A stretch of 64,000 nucleotides of DNA from JAUIBE01 sp035267185 (GTDB taxonomy: Bacteria; Pseudomonadota; Gammaproteobacteria; Xanthomonadales; SZUA-36), in the NCBI GenBank assembly GCA_035267185.1, contig DATFLY010000127.1, forward strand, positions 40,280 to 104,279, read 5' to 3'. Below the pieces are notes generated by a model. The model made no database searches. It was not told the origin of the DNA and saw only the letters and a list, made by a program, of their open reading frames with translations. Below, in pieces: positions 32,458 to 41,595 of the stretch (position 1 is the stretch's first letter; each line of letters opens with the position of its first letter). A program made the position numbers and the translations under genes.

Positions 32458-33651
32458 ATGGAAGAAGTGGTTAACAACCCATCATCCGGGTGTACAGCTA
32501 AACCCTGCACTGGCCTCGTGCTTCCCGGCGGTGGTGCGAGAGGAGCTTACCAGGTGGGTGTGCTTCGGGCTCTTGCTGATATCTGGTCAGGGTGCGGTGG
32601 TACCGGTTCGCCTTTTCCTGTGATCTCCGGGAGCTCTGCCGGCGCCATCAATGCTGCTGTACTGGCCAGCCACGCTGACAGCATCGCCGAGGCTGCGATC
32701 CGGCTCGATCGTTTCTGGAAATCGCTACATTGTTCAACCATTTATCGAACTGATTCCTGGACAATTCTGACCACCAGCCTGCGATGGATGCTTTCTTTCT
32801 CACCGATCATTTCAGGATTTGTATCTCAGCCGAGGTCCTTGCTCGACAACAGGCCATTGTACGAATTTCTGTCCCGCGAATTGTTGTTCGGTCGAATTAA
32901 AGAGTGCATTGACGCAGGTGCCCTCAAGGGTGTTGCGATAACGGCATCGGGGTATACCTGCGCCTCTGCGATCAGTTTTTTTCAGGCCCGGGAGGGGATT
33001 GAGCCATGGAGCAGGGCGAGGCGTCATGGTCGCGCCAGCAGGCTCAGGACGGAACACCTGATGGGCTCAGCGGCTTTACCGTTTCTGTTTCCGGCGTACA
33101 GGATCGGGTCGGAGTATTTCGGTGACGGCGGTATGCGAATGGTTGCACCACTCAGCCCGGCGATTCATCTCGGTGCCGACCGGCTGCTGGTGATCACTAC
33201 AAGAGACGAAAAACCTGACCCGGAACCGACCGAAATACCGGAATACCCATCCATCGGTGAAGTGGGCGGTTATCTACTGGATACCATATTCATGGATCGT
33301 CTGACAGCAGATCTTGCACGTCTTGAACGCATCAATAAAACCCTCAGGCTGATGAGTCCGGAGCAATACGATCAGACGCCGCTGAACATCATCAATTCAC
33401 TTGTGATCAGGCCCAGCGTTGATTTGAGGGATCTGACCAGGAAGCATGCCAGGGACATACCCCGGCCAGTTCGGTTGCTTCTGCGCACACTGGGTGGCTG
33501 GGGGCGTGACTGGCGCATGGCGAGCTATCTGCTTTTTGAGCCGGGTTATGCCACGGAATTGATTGACCTTGGCTATCAGGACGGAATGGCAAAATCTGAC
33601 GAGGTCAGGGCTTTCCTTGAAGAACCGGTTGCGGAAACCAGAAAAATCTAG
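32458..33651 (+). CDS. Patatin-like phospholipase
   Basis: The 397-residue protein is a patatin-fold lipid acyl hydrolase: oxyanion hole GGGARGAYQVGVLRAL, nucleophile Ser in GSSAGAINAAV, and the catalytic Asp in GDGGMRM. No signal peptide is seen, so it is probably cytoplasmic or membrane-associated. The substrate cannot be predicted beyond a phospholipid or acyl ester. It converges on fadE and their stops overlap by two bases. A -10 box placed six bases before the ATG suggests a leaderless mRNA. Confidence 0.9.
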   Translation: MEEVVNNPSSGCTAKPCTGLVLPGGGARGAYQVGVLRALADIWSGCGGTGSPFPVISGSSAGAINAAVLASHADSIAEAAIRLDRFWKSLHCSTIYRTDSWTILTTSLRWMLSFSPIISGFVSQPRSLLDNRPLYEFLSRELLFGRIKECIDAGALKGVAITASGYTCASAISFFQAREGIEPWSRARRHGRASRLRTEHLMGSAALPFLFPAYRIGSEYFGDGGMRMVAPLSPAIHLGADRLLVITTRDEKPDPEPTEIPEYPSIGEVGGYLLDTIFMDRLTADLARLERINKTLRLMSPEQYDQTPLNIINSLVIRPSVDLRDLTRKHARDIPRPVRLLLRTLGGWGRDWRMASYLLFEPGYATELIDLGYQDGMAKSDEVRAFLEEPVAETRKI

Positions 33652-33661
33652 CCGGTTTTTT
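33623..33661 (+). terminator. Possible terminator at the end of the patatin gene
   Basis: AACCGG (33623-33628) can pair with CCGGTT (33652-33657), followed by more T residues to 33661. The stem is short and the 23-base loop long, so this is a weak candidate. It covers the overlapping stop codons of the patatin gene and fadE. Confidence 0.3.
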
Positions 33662-36116
33662 CGACCACAACAGGCCTGAATGCCGGGTCTTCAAAGCCTT
33701 CAATTTTCGACCTTGGGAAATCATCGACCTCGATGACCTTGCGGGCGGCTTCCTGCGCAAGCCGCACCATCGTGGCCTGCTCTTCCGTGATCACGCCACT
33801 TTCAACTGCCTGCCTGACAAGCTCTGGATAATTTTCAAAAGTGACAGCCTTGTTGAGTGCATTCTTGATCGCGCGCTCTGCCTTGTCAGAAACAAGCATG
33901 AGGTGGAAGGCTGTATGAACCCTTCCGGAGGCATCGTCACCGTCGGACATGTAAACGCCTTCGGCCAGTCGGTCGCGACTCGCATTTTCGGTCAGCAAGA
34001 TTCTCGCAACGGCTTTGCCTGTTGCATCAGAAGGAATCGAGTAGGGTGAGCCCAGGGGAAAAACCAGACGACTCGCAATCCAGCCCAGCCCGGGCCCCGG
34101 AAAGTTACTCAGAACGCCACGAAGGCTTTCCTGAACCCTGTAAAGTCCATCATCCATCGCCCAGGTCACCAATGGCAGATCCTCTTCAGGTCGCCCATCG
34201 TCTTCGAATCGCTTTAGCACTGCGCTGCACATGTAAAGATGAATGAGTGCATCAGCCAGGCGGCCTGAAAGCTTTTCCTTGAACTTGAACTTGCCACCAA
34301 GGGTAATCAGGACGAGGTCCGAGACAAAACTGAATGCGGAACACATTCGTTTCATTTGCCGGTAATACCGTCGGGTTGGCCCGCGCACCGGTGAGCCTGT
34401 AATCAGAGAACCACTCAGGCCAAGCATCAGTGAACGAACCATATTACTGATGACATGGCCGACGTGAGAGAAGAAGGCGTGATCAAATTTCTTTCTGGCT
34501 CCCGGCTTGGGATCTGATGCTGCCTGCATCTCCTTGAGGAGCCAGGGGTGTGCCCGAATGGCGCCCTGGCCGAAAATAATCAGCGTTCGGGTCAGAATAT
34601 TAGCGCCTTCCACCGTGATTGAAATCGGAATGGCCTGATAAGCGTGAGCCAGGTAGTTATTCGGACCGGTGATCACACCCTTGCCACCATGGATGTCCAT
34701 GGCGTCGTTGATGCATTGCCGGTTCCCCTCGGTCAGCTGATACTTGACGATCGCCGACAGCACAGCAGGCTTTTCGCCTTCATCCAGGGCGACCAGGGTA
34801 AGGCGCCGGGCCGCATCCATCCTGTAGGTTCGCCCGCCGATGCGGGCAAGCGGCTCCTCAATGCCTTCAAAGTATCCAATAGGGACATTAAATTGTTTGC
34901 GGATCCGTGCATAGGCCCCGGACATGAGTGCGCTCATTTTACCGCCCGAGGTGCCGAGAGCGGGCAGGGAAATGGCGCGGCCGGCTGCCAGGCTTTTCAT
35001 CAGCATGCGCCAGCCCTGGCCGATCCGTTCGCGGCCACCGATGATCCAGTCAAGAGGGATGAATACATCCTTGCCCTGGGTTGGCCCGTTCATAAATACG
35101 GCGCCGACCGGCATGTGGCGGTTACCAATTTCAACGCCTGGAGTATCTGTGGGAATGAGTGCGCAGGTAATTCCCAGGTCTTTTTCTTCGCCAAGCAGAC
35201 CGTCGGGGTCCAGGGCCTTGAAGGCCAGGCCCAGAACCGTCGCAACAGGGGCGAGCGTAATGTAGCGCTTGTTCCAGTTGAGCCTCAGCCCCAGAACCTC
35301 TTCACCTTCATGCGTGCCTTTGCATATCACACCGGTATCGCTCATTGCTGCGGCATCAGAACCGGCGAGGGGTGAAGTGAGCGCGAAGCATGGGATATCT
35401 TCGCCAGAGGCGAGCCGCGGAAGATAATGTTTCTTCTGTTTTTCTGTGCCGTAGTGGAGCAGCAGTTCACCCGGGCCCAGTGAATTTGGAACCATGACAG
35501 TCACGGCGGCGGTCAGGTTGCGACTGGCGAGCTTCATGACCACGGCAGAATTGGCCTGGGCCGAAAAGCCGAGCCCGCCGAATTCCTGCGGGATGATCAT
35601 GCTGAAAAAACGATGTTCCCGAATATAGTCCCAGATGGGATCGGGGAGGTTACGATGCGTGTCGCAAATTTCCCAGTCGTTGAGCATTCGACATAATTCT
35701 TCTACCGGCCCATCGATAAAAGCCTGCTCGCGTTCACTCAGGGAAGGGGCAGGGGTCTTGAGAAGGATTTTCCAGCGTGGTCTGCCAGTGAATATTTCTG
35801 CATCCCACCAGACAGTTCCTGCATCCAGTGCTTCCTGCTCAGTGTCGGATAATCTCGGCAGTGCCTTGCGAAACCAGCCGAATAATCGATCACTGATCAG
35901 TAGGCGCCGTAATGGCTTGATTGCAAACCCCATCAGGGTGACAGCAACAATACCGTTGGCAAACCGAAACCAGCTCGGGACATAAAAGAGATGTCGCAAT
36001 TCGGTCCACATCACGGTCAGCCCCACCATGATCGCCATCGCAACAATGAGGGAAGTCCGGTTGTAAGCCAGAATCATGACTGTCAACAAGAGGATGCAGA
36101 AGTAGAGAAACTCCAT
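33648..36116 (-). CDS. fadE: Acyl-CoA dehydrogenase FadE
   Basis: FadE catalyses the first oxidation step of beta-oxidation. The large form (822 aa from the chosen start) has two N-terminal membrane helices, the acyl-CoA dehydrogenase core (FALTSPLAGSDAAA, IHGGKGVITG, ITVEGANILTRTLIIFGQGA) and the long C-terminal DUF1974 domain (from about 500). The frame allows ATG at 36137, 36125, 36122 and 36116. The last gives the usual MEFLYF-type N-terminus and agrees with a promoter whose +1 would fall at 36117. If an earlier start is used the protein gains up to seven residues. Confidence 0.93.
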   Translation of the reverse strand: MEFLYFCILLLTVMILAYNRTSLIVAMAIMVGLTVMWTELRHLFYVPSWFRFANGIVAVTLMGFAIKPLRRLLISDRLFGWFRKALPRLSDTEQEALDAGTVWWDAEIFTGRPRWKILLKTPAPSLSEREQAFIDGPVEELCRMLNDWEICDTHRNLPDPIWDYIREHRFFSMIIPQEFGGLGFSAQANSAVVMKLASRNLTAAVTVMVPNSLGPGELLLHYGTEKQKKHYLPRLASGEDIPCFALTSPLAGSDAAAMSDTGVICKGTHEGEEVLGLRLNWNKRYITLAPVATVLGLAFKALDPDGLLGEEKDLGITCALIPTDTPGVEIGNRHMPVGAVFMNGPTQGKDVFIPLDWIIGGRERIGQGWRMLMKSLAAGRAISLPALGTSGGKMSALMSGAYARIRKQFNVPIGYFEGIEEPLARIGGRTYRMDAARRLTLVALDEGEKPAVLSAIVKYQLTEGNRQCINDAMDIHGGKGVITGPNNYLAHAYQAIPISITVEGANILTRTLIIFGQGAIRAHPWLLKEMQAASDPKPGARKKFDHAFFSHVGHVISNMVRSLMLGLSGSLITGSPVRGPTRRYYRQMKRMCSAFSFVSDLVLITLGGKFKFKEKLSGRLADALIHLYMCSAVLKRFEDDGRPEEDLPLVTWAMDDGLYRVQESLRGVLSNFPGPGLGWIASRLVFPLGSPYSIPSDATGKAVARILLTENASRDRLAEGVYMSDGDDASGRVHTAFHLMLVSDKAERAIKNALNKAVTFENYPELVRQAVESGVITEEQATMVRLAQEAARKVIEVDDFPRSKIEGFEDPAFRPVVVEKTG

Positions 36117-36123
36117 GGCCATC

Positions 36124-36153
36124 ATCTTATGTGCCATTCAATCGGAGGGTCAA
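36124..36153 (-). promoter_or_regulatory. Sigma-70-type promoter for fadE
   Basis: On the minus strand TTGACC (36148-36153) and TAAGAT (36124-36129) have an 18-bp spacer. The expected +1 is near 36117, one base before ATG 36116, so upstream ATG codons would not be transcribed. The rest of the 36138-36296 gap contains AT-rich sequence before ndk but no promoter I can define. Confidence 0.45.
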
Positions 36154-36296
36154 GATAACTCTTGAAACCAGCGCAGGAACATTGCGTACCTGCAGTGATC
36201 ACCGTAAAATCCCCGGGGTTTACTTAACGATTCTTCCGGCACCAGGGTGTCGCAATACTAAACCATAAAATACAAATAGATATGGGGAGTTTTTAA

Positions 36297-36722
36297 TTGG
36301 CTTCTGAAAGAACATTATCAATCATAAAACCGGATGCGGTAGCAAAAGACGTGATCGGTGAAATATACACCCGTTTTGAGCAGGCAGGACTAAAAATTAT
36401 TGCTGCCCGCATGAAGCATCTGACCCGCGACGAGGCAGAGCAGTTCTATAGCGTGCATCGTGAACGTCCTTTTTTCGGCGATCTGGTTGAATTCATGACG
36501 TCCGGTCCTGTGATGATCCAGGTACTGGAAGGTGAAAGTGCGATTATGCGCAATCGTGAACTGATGGGTGCAACCAATCCTGCAGAAGCAGCACCGGGAA
36601 CCATCAGGGCTGATTTCGCTAAAAGCATTGATGCCAACGCCGTGCATGGTTCTGACGGTCCGGATACCGCGAAAACCGAGATTGCCTGCTTCTTTTCCGC
36701 TGACGAGATCAGTTCACGCTGA
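36297..36722 (+). CDS. ndk: Nucleoside diphosphate kinase
   Basis: Ndk balances nucleoside triphosphates by phosphate transfer through a histidine. The 141-residue protein has ERTLSIIKPDAVAKDVIG, MTSGPVMIQVLEGESA and GATNPAEAAPGTIRADF. The active-site His lies in NAVHGSDGPDTA. The start is TTG, preceded by GGGGAG with seven-base spacing; no in-frame ATG fits, so the TTG start is firm. It leads the ndk-rlmN-pilW-rodZ run. Confidence 0.97.
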   Translation: MASERTLSIIKPDAVAKDVIGEIYTRFEQAGLKIIAARMKHLTRDEAEQFYSVHRERPFFGDLVEFMTSGPVMIQVLEGESAIMRNRELMGATNPAEAAPGTIRADFAKSIDANAVHGSDGPDTAKTEIACFFSADEISSR

Positions 36723-36733
36723 TTGTTCAGGCT

Positions 36734-37858
36734 ATGACGGTCACGCAGACAAAAATTAATCTTTTCGATCTTGATCGCGAAGGCCTGCGTGATTTTTTCG
36801 AATCGATTGGCGAAAAGCCGTTTCGGGCTGACCAGATTCTCAAGTGGGTCTATCACCAGCAGGTTGTGGATTTTGAAATGATGACCAATCTTTCGAAATC
36901 GCTGCGCGACAAGCTGGCGAAGCTTGCAACCATTACGCCACCGAAAGTGATTCGCGAGCAGGTTTCTACCGATGGAACGGTCAAGTGGCTGCTCGGGTTT
37001 GGTGGGTCCAATGCTGTTGAAACTGTGTTCATCCCTGAAACCAAACGCGGGACCTTGTGCATTTCGTCTCAAATAGGCTGTGCACTCAACTGCAGTTTTT
37101 GCTCGACCGGTGCGCAGGGATTCAATCGCAACCTGACCAGCGGTGAAATCATCGGGCAGGTCTGGATGGCCGCGAAAGCCCTGGGGCACGAGAGAAATGG
37201 CAAGCGCCAGATTACCAATGTTGTGCTGATGGGCATGGGAGAACCGTTGGTCAACTTCGAGGCGGTCGCACCTGCGCTTTCTGTTCTGCGTTCCGACCTG
37301 GGGTTTGGCCTGGCAGCGAAACGGGTCACCGTATCCACGGCTGGCATGGTGCCCGGCATCGACCTCCTGAGGGAAACCGTGGATGTAGCATTGGCAGTGT
37401 CGCTTCATGCGCCACAAGACGACCTGCGTGAACAACTGGTGCCTCTGAACAGGAAGTATCCCATCAGGGACCTGATGGCTGCCTGTCAGCGCTATGTCGC
37501 CGGAAAGCACAAAAGAAGTGTGACCTTCGAGTACACGCTGATCGATGGGGTCAACGATCACCCTGAACATGCACGCAAACTGGTGAAGCTCCTGAGGCGT
37601 CTGCCAAGCAAGCTTAATCTCATTCCGTTCAATCCATTTCCCGGAACAAGCTACCGCTGTTCCAGTGCTGAGAAAATTAACAAGTTCAAGGAAATCGTCA
37701 TGGCTGGAGGGTTGATTGCCACAGTCAGGAAAACACGGGGAGATGATATTGATGCAGCCTGCGGTCAGCTGGCTGGCAAATTCAAGGACCGCACACGCAG
37801 GAGTTCTACCCTGAGAATGAAAATGACCGATACATCTGCAGTGGAGGCGGCACGGTGA
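36734..37858 (+). CDS. rlmN: Dual-specificity RNA methyltransferase RlmN
   Basis: RlmN is a radical SAM enzyme that methylates A2503 of 23S rRNA and A37 of some tRNAs. The 374-residue protein has the CxxxCxxC cluster in GCALNCSFCSTG and the MGMGEPLVNF motif. The methyl-carrying C-terminal Cys is likely the one in RGDDIDAACGQLAG. It lies 11 bp after ndk and overlaps pilW as GTGA. Confidence 0.97.
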   Translation: MTVTQTKINLFDLDREGLRDFFESIGEKPFRADQILKWVYHQQVVDFEMMTNLSKSLRDKLAKLATITPPKVIREQVSTDGTVKWLLGFGGSNAVETVFIPETKRGTLCISSQIGCALNCSFCSTGAQGFNRNLTSGEIIGQVWMAAKALGHERNGKRQITNVVLMGMGEPLVNFEAVAPALSVLRSDLGFGLAAKRVTVSTAGMVPGIDLLRETVDVALAVSLHAPQDDLREQLVPLNRKYPIRDLMAACQRYVAGKHKRSVTFEYTLIDGVNDHPEHARKLVKLLRRLPSKLNLIPFNPFPGTSYRCSSAEKINKFKEIVMAGGLIATVRKTRGDDIDAACGQLAGKFKDRTRRSSTLRMKMTDTSAVEAAR

Positions 37859-38625
37859 AGCACATCAAATTCAATTTGCAATTTTATGTGTCGATTCTGT
37901 TCAGCCTGATCGTTACCGCATGTGTTTCTGCAACACCGGAAGAAGATGAGTCTGCCGCTCGACGAGCTGCGGAAACCAATACCGAGCTCGGTCGCCAGTA
38001 CATGAGCAGGGGTGATTACGAGATTGCTCTGGATAAACTCAAACGTGCCATCGCACACGATAAGACTTACGCTCCCGCCCACACCGTTCTGGCATACCTT
38101 TACGAGTATGTCGGGGATGACGAGATGGCGGGCAGGGAATATCGGGAAGCAGTGAAGTACGATCCTGATGATGGATCAACAAACAACAACTACGGTGCAT
38201 TTTTGTGTTCGACGGGCGATTGGAAAGAATCCGAGAAGTATTTCGAGAAAGCACTGGCTGATCCCTTTTATGATACGCCGGCTCTGGCTTTGTCCAATGC
38301 CGGTTTATGTGCGTTTAACTCAGGTGATCTGGACAAGGCCGAGGTGTATTTGAGACAATCACTGGAATACGATCCCAACTTGCCTGCTTCTTTGCTGGCC
38401 ATGGGACGAATCAGCTACGAGCGTGAACAGTTTTTGAACGCCAGAGCATTCCTGCAAAGATATGAGATTGCTTCCGCTCACACTGAAGAAAGCCTTTTGC
38501 AAGCCTACCGGATTGAGAAGGCACTCGGTGATGAGGTTGCGGCGAGTGATTATCGTCGGCAACTGATACAGGAATTCCCCCAGTCAAATGCGGCAAAACA
38601 GCTGACCAGGGAACCAACACAATAA
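37855..38625 (+). CDS. pilW: Type IV pilus biogenesis/stability lipoprotein PilW (PilF)
   Basis: The 256-residue protein has a lipobox (VTAC, Cys23) and about six TPR repeats from residue 38 on (ELGRQYMSRGDYEIALDKL, then NNNYGAFLCSTGDWKESEKYF). PilW/PilF is an outer-membrane lipoprotein pilotin needed for assembly of the PilQ secretin. The GTG start overlaps the rlmN stop. Position between rlmN and rodZ is conserved. Together with pilZ at 61852 it suggests the organism makes type IV pili. Confidence 0.92.
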   Translation: MKHIKFNLQFYVSILFSLIVTACVSATPEEDESAARRAAETNTELGRQYMSRGDYEIALDKLKRAIAHDKTYAPAHTVLAYLYEYVGDDEMAGREYREAVKYDPDDGSTNNNYGAFLCSTGDWKESEKYFEKALADPFYDTPALALSNAGLCAFNSGDLDKAEVYLRQSLEYDPNLPASLLAMGRISYEREQFLNARAFLQRYEIASAHTEESLLQAYRIEKALGDEVAASDYRRQLIQEFPQSNAAKQLTREPTQ

Positions 38626-38627
38626 AA

Positions 38628-39503
38628 ATGATAAAAAACGAACATCAAGCAGAATTGATCCTGACCCCACCCGGCGAACGTTTACAGCATGCACGTGAAG
38701 CTCGCGGCCTGAGCGTCGCTCAGATTTCGAAAAAGACCCTGATCAGGGAACGAATCATTCGCTCTATAGAGAACGACGATACTGGTTGGATCGCGCCGAT
38801 ATACCTGCGCGGTTACGTAAAGACTTATGCGAAAGAAGTGGGCCTTGATCCGGCCCTGCTTGAAGCTGAAGCCCGAGCTGCTTCAGGGGATGACCCTGAG
38901 CTTCGTTCAGTATTCAATATTGATCCGAAACGCGGTTTTACCGAGCGCTGGCTGAAGTCAGGTGGTTACCTGGTCGCAACCGCGCTGATCGCAGCACTTG
39001 TATGGCAGGTGACGCAGCAGGCCGTTCAGCTCTCGGAGGGAACCCGCAGCGTCGCAGGTTCGGAAACTGCGCCGGCGCAGGACAGCGACTCCAGAAATGA
39101 GAATATTACAAATTCATCCCGACAGAATTCACACCTGGCCGCTTCAATAGCTTCACTTGAGAAACTCAACACATCTCCTGAAAGCAGGTCATCAGTTGCG
39201 CATGAAGCCTGGTCTGCCATCAATACACCCGTTTCAGATCTGCAACTGCTGAATATTCGGGTTTCCGCTGACAGCTGGGTGGAAATCATCGACAGTAAAG
39301 GTGCGATCCTGGAAAAGGATTTGCTGCGCGGTGGAAACGAGCGTCATTACAAGGGAACACCACCTTTCGAGGTGATGCTGGGTCGTCCATCGGCAGTTGA
39401 GGTTGAGTACAATGGCGAGAGCGTTGACCTGGAACCCCACATCAGGGGTGATGTGGCGCGCCTGACACTGGGTGTGGCTGATAAGCCGCAGCCGGAAGAA
39501 TAA
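38628..39503 (+). CDS. rodZ: Cytoskeletal protein RodZ
   Basis: RodZ links MreB to the membrane and keeps rod shape. The 291-residue protein has an N-terminal HTH domain (GERLQHAREARGLSVAQISKKT, residues 16-80) and one membrane helix (about 111-129). A Ser-rich periplasmic linker and the C-terminal DUF4115 beta domain (SADSWVEIIDSKGAILEKDLL) follow. It begins two bases after pilW. In E. coli the next gene is ispG; here hisS follows directly. Confidence 0.92.
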   Translation: MIKNEHQAELILTPPGERLQHAREARGLSVAQISKKTLIRERIIRSIENDDTGWIAPIYLRGYVKTYAKEVGLDPALLEAEARAASGDDPELRSVFNIDPKRGFTERWLKSGGYLVATALIAALVWQVTQQAVQLSEGTRSVAGSETAPAQDSDSRNENITNSSRQNSHLAASIASLEKLNTSPESRSSVAHEAWSAINTPVSDLQLLNIRVSADSWVEIIDSKGAILEKDLLRGGNERHYKGTPPFEVMLGRPSAVEVEYNGESVDLEPHIRGDVARLTLGVADKPQPEE

Positions 39504-39551
39504 GCCAATCTGCAGAAACCCTGTCCTTTACACGGAAGTCGAATTTCCAAA

Positions 39552-40823
39552 GTGAATTCCAAGATTCAATCCGTTAAGGGTATGCACGATATCGTGCCCT
39601 CGGACATGCCATGCTGGCATTTCCTGGAGACAAATTTGCGCCAGGTGATGGCCCGCTACGGTTTTGAAGAAATTCGAACGCCAGTTGTCGAAAAATCAAC
39701 GCTTTTCGAAAGGGCGATCGGAGACAGTACCGATGTGGTCGAGAAAGAAATGTACAGTTTCGAAGACAAGGGCGGTGAACGCCTTAGTCTGAGACCGGAA
39801 GGTACCGCTGCGGTCGTTAGAGCAGCCATCCAGAACGGCTTGCTTTATGCAGCACCGCTGAGGCTGTGGTATTGCGGACCAATGTTCCGTCGTGAACGCC
39901 CCCAGCGTGGTCGCACCCGCCAGTTTCACCAGGTTGGTGTTGAGGCATTCGGAGCAACCGGTCCGGATATCGATGCTGAAGTGATTGCACTGGGAGAATC
40001 CCTGTGGCGGAGCCTGGGGCTTGGAGATTTACGCCTGGAGATCAACTCCCTGGGAACTGTCCAGGAGCGACTTGAATTTCGCAATGATCTTCGCTCCTAC
40101 CTGGAGTCACGAAAGGATGCCCTTGATGAGGACAGCCTGAGGCGATTGGACCGAAATCCATTGCGTATTCTGGACAGCAAAAACCCGGTGGTGCAGGAGG
40201 CACTCAGCGATTCACCGAATCTTGCTGACTACCTGGGGCAGGAATCAAGAGATCATTTTACGAAGTTGCTGAATTTTCTGGACGAACTTGGTGTCGGATA
40301 CGTGGTTAACCCACGACTTGTACGAGGTCTGGATTACTACAGTCACGCTGTGTTCGAGTGGATCAGCGAAGATCTTGGCGCACAGGGAACGATTTGTGCT
40401 GGTGGCCGATACGACGGGCTGGTCGAAATGCAGGGTGGCAAGCCATGGCCGGCAGTTGGCTTTGCCATGGGTTTGGAACGAATCGTGGAATTGTTGAGGC
40501 AGGCGCATGAATTCGAGGCTCAGCCACCCCATGTATACCTGGTTCTGGCTGGTTCTGAAACGTCAGGTCCCGGTTTGTTGCTTGCAGAACGCCTGCGAGA
40601 AGAGCTGCCGGCACTGCGCCTTGTCAGTAACGTTGGAGGCGGGAGTTTCAAGGCACAGTTCAGGCGGGCTGACCGAAGTGGTGCCAGGGTGGCACTGGTA
40701 CTGGGTGAAGACGAGATTTCTTCCGGTACTGCAACGGTGAAATTTTTGAGGGAAGATGTACCACAGAAAACAGTTCCGATGGATTCAGTTGGAGATTTGC
40801 TTCTGAAGGTGGTTCAGTCCTGA
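39552..40823 (+). CDS. hisS: Histidine-tRNA ligase
   Basis: HisRS charges tRNA-His. The class II synthetase of 423 residues has motif 1 near FEEIRTPVVE, motif 2 MFRRERPQRGRTRQFHQVGVE, the histidine-binding stretches LVRGLDYYSHAVFEW and CAGGRYDGLVEMQGG, and motif 3 GFAMGLERIVELL. A C-terminal anticodon-binding domain follows (about 330-423). The start is GTG 39552, 48 bp after rodZ. Confidence 0.97.
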   Translation: MNSKIQSVKGMHDIVPSDMPCWHFLETNLRQVMARYGFEEIRTPVVEKSTLFERAIGDSTDVVEKEMYSFEDKGGERLSLRPEGTAAVVRAAIQNGLLYAAPLRLWYCGPMFRRERPQRGRTRQFHQVGVEAFGATGPDIDAEVIALGESLWRSLGLGDLRLEINSLGTVQERLEFRNDLRSYLESRKDALDEDSLRRLDRNPLRILDSKNPVVQEALSDSPNLADYLGQESRDHFTKLLNFLDELGVGYVVNPRLVRGLDYYSHAVFEWISEDLGAQGTICAGGRYDGLVEMQGGKPWPAVGFAMGLERIVELLRQAHEFEAQPPHVYLVLAGSETSGPGLLLAERLREELPALRLVSNVGGGSFKAQFRRADRSGARVALVLGEDEISSGTATVKFLREDVPQKTVPMDSVGDLLLKVVQS

Positions 40824-40829
40824 ATAAAA

Positions 40830-40860
40830 TTGAAAACAAAACACAAACGAATCATAAATT
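40830..40860 (+). promoter_or_regulatory. Possible promoter upstream of yfgM
   Basis: TTGAAA (40830-40835) and TAAATT (40855-40860) with a 19-bp spacer lie in the 100-bp gap between hisS and yfgM. A second -10-like TAGAAT sits at 40865-40870 and a small CCCG-AAAA-CGGG hairpin at 40878-40889. The spacing is long, so the call is weak. Confidence 0.25.
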
Positions 40861-40923
40861 TAGATAGAATATGCGGCCCCGAAAACGGGCTGGTTCATCA
40901 ATAAGAGAATATCGAGCAAAACA

Positions 40924-41595
40924 ATGGCCGAATACTTTAACGAACACGAGCAGGGCGAAGCTGTAAAAAAATGGCTCCGGGAAAATGGAGGCGCGATCGT
41001 CATGGGCCTGGTCATCGCTTTTGGCGGCCTGTTTGGCGTCAGGCAGTGGCAGTCCTGGGATGTTAACCAGAAGCAGCGGGCTTCGGCCGAGTTTGAAATC
41101 ATGAGCCAGTTGTTGTCCGAGGATCAGCTGGATGCGGCCATGGACAATTACCAGACACTGAAAGAAGATTTTTCTGAGTCGCCCTATGCATCGCTGGCTG
41201 CCTTGCAAATGGCGAGGGCTCGCCTCGATGCTGGCCAGACTGATCTGGCAGTGACCCTCTACCAATTCGTGGCGGACAATGGCACTCCCTCTGCATTGAA
41301 GACGATCGGTACCGAGCGCCTGGCCCGCGTATTGCTGGACCAGGGCAAACCTGAAGAAGCCATTTCACTGTTGGATCAAAACTCAGGAACCACTGGGTTT
41401 GAAGCGTCCACGGCTGAAGTTCGTGGCGATATCTATTCTGCACTCGGCAGAACAGAGGAGGCGATCGACAGCTATCAGCTGGCCCTGGATACCCTTGAGG
41501 AAGGGGTCGGAGATCGTGGTTTCCTTGAGTTGAAACTGAAGTCGCTGGGTGGCGTGCCTGCTGAAACCGAAAGTGAAGACGGCAACCAGTCGTGA
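40924..41595 (+). CDS. yfgM: YfgM family tetratricopeptide-like membrane protein
   Basis: The 223-residue protein has a short cytoplasmic head (MAEYFNEHEQGEAVKKW), one membrane helix (24-41) and a periplasmic TPR-like helical domain. E. coli YfgM is an ancillary subunit of the SecYEG translocon that works with PpiD. Its stop overlaps the bamB start as GTGA, the usual arrangement. No enzyme motif is expected or seen. Confidence 0.9.
   Translation: MAEYFNEHEQGEAVKKWLRENGGAIVMGLVIAFGGLFGVRQWQSWDVNQKQRASAEFEIMSQLLSEDQLDAAMDNYQTLKEDFSESPYASLAALQMARARLDAGQTDLAVTLYQFVADNGTPSALKTIGTERLARVLLDQGKPEEAISLLDQNSGTTGFEASTAEVRGDIYSALGRTEEAIDSYQLALDTLEEGVGDRGFLELKLKSLGGVPAETESEDGNQS

Noticed and set aside
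36446..37570. Long open frame (374 codons) on the minus strand across ndk and rlmN
   Set aside because: It is antisense to two firmly identified genes, has no family likeness and no ribosome-binding site; it follows from codon bias of the real genes.
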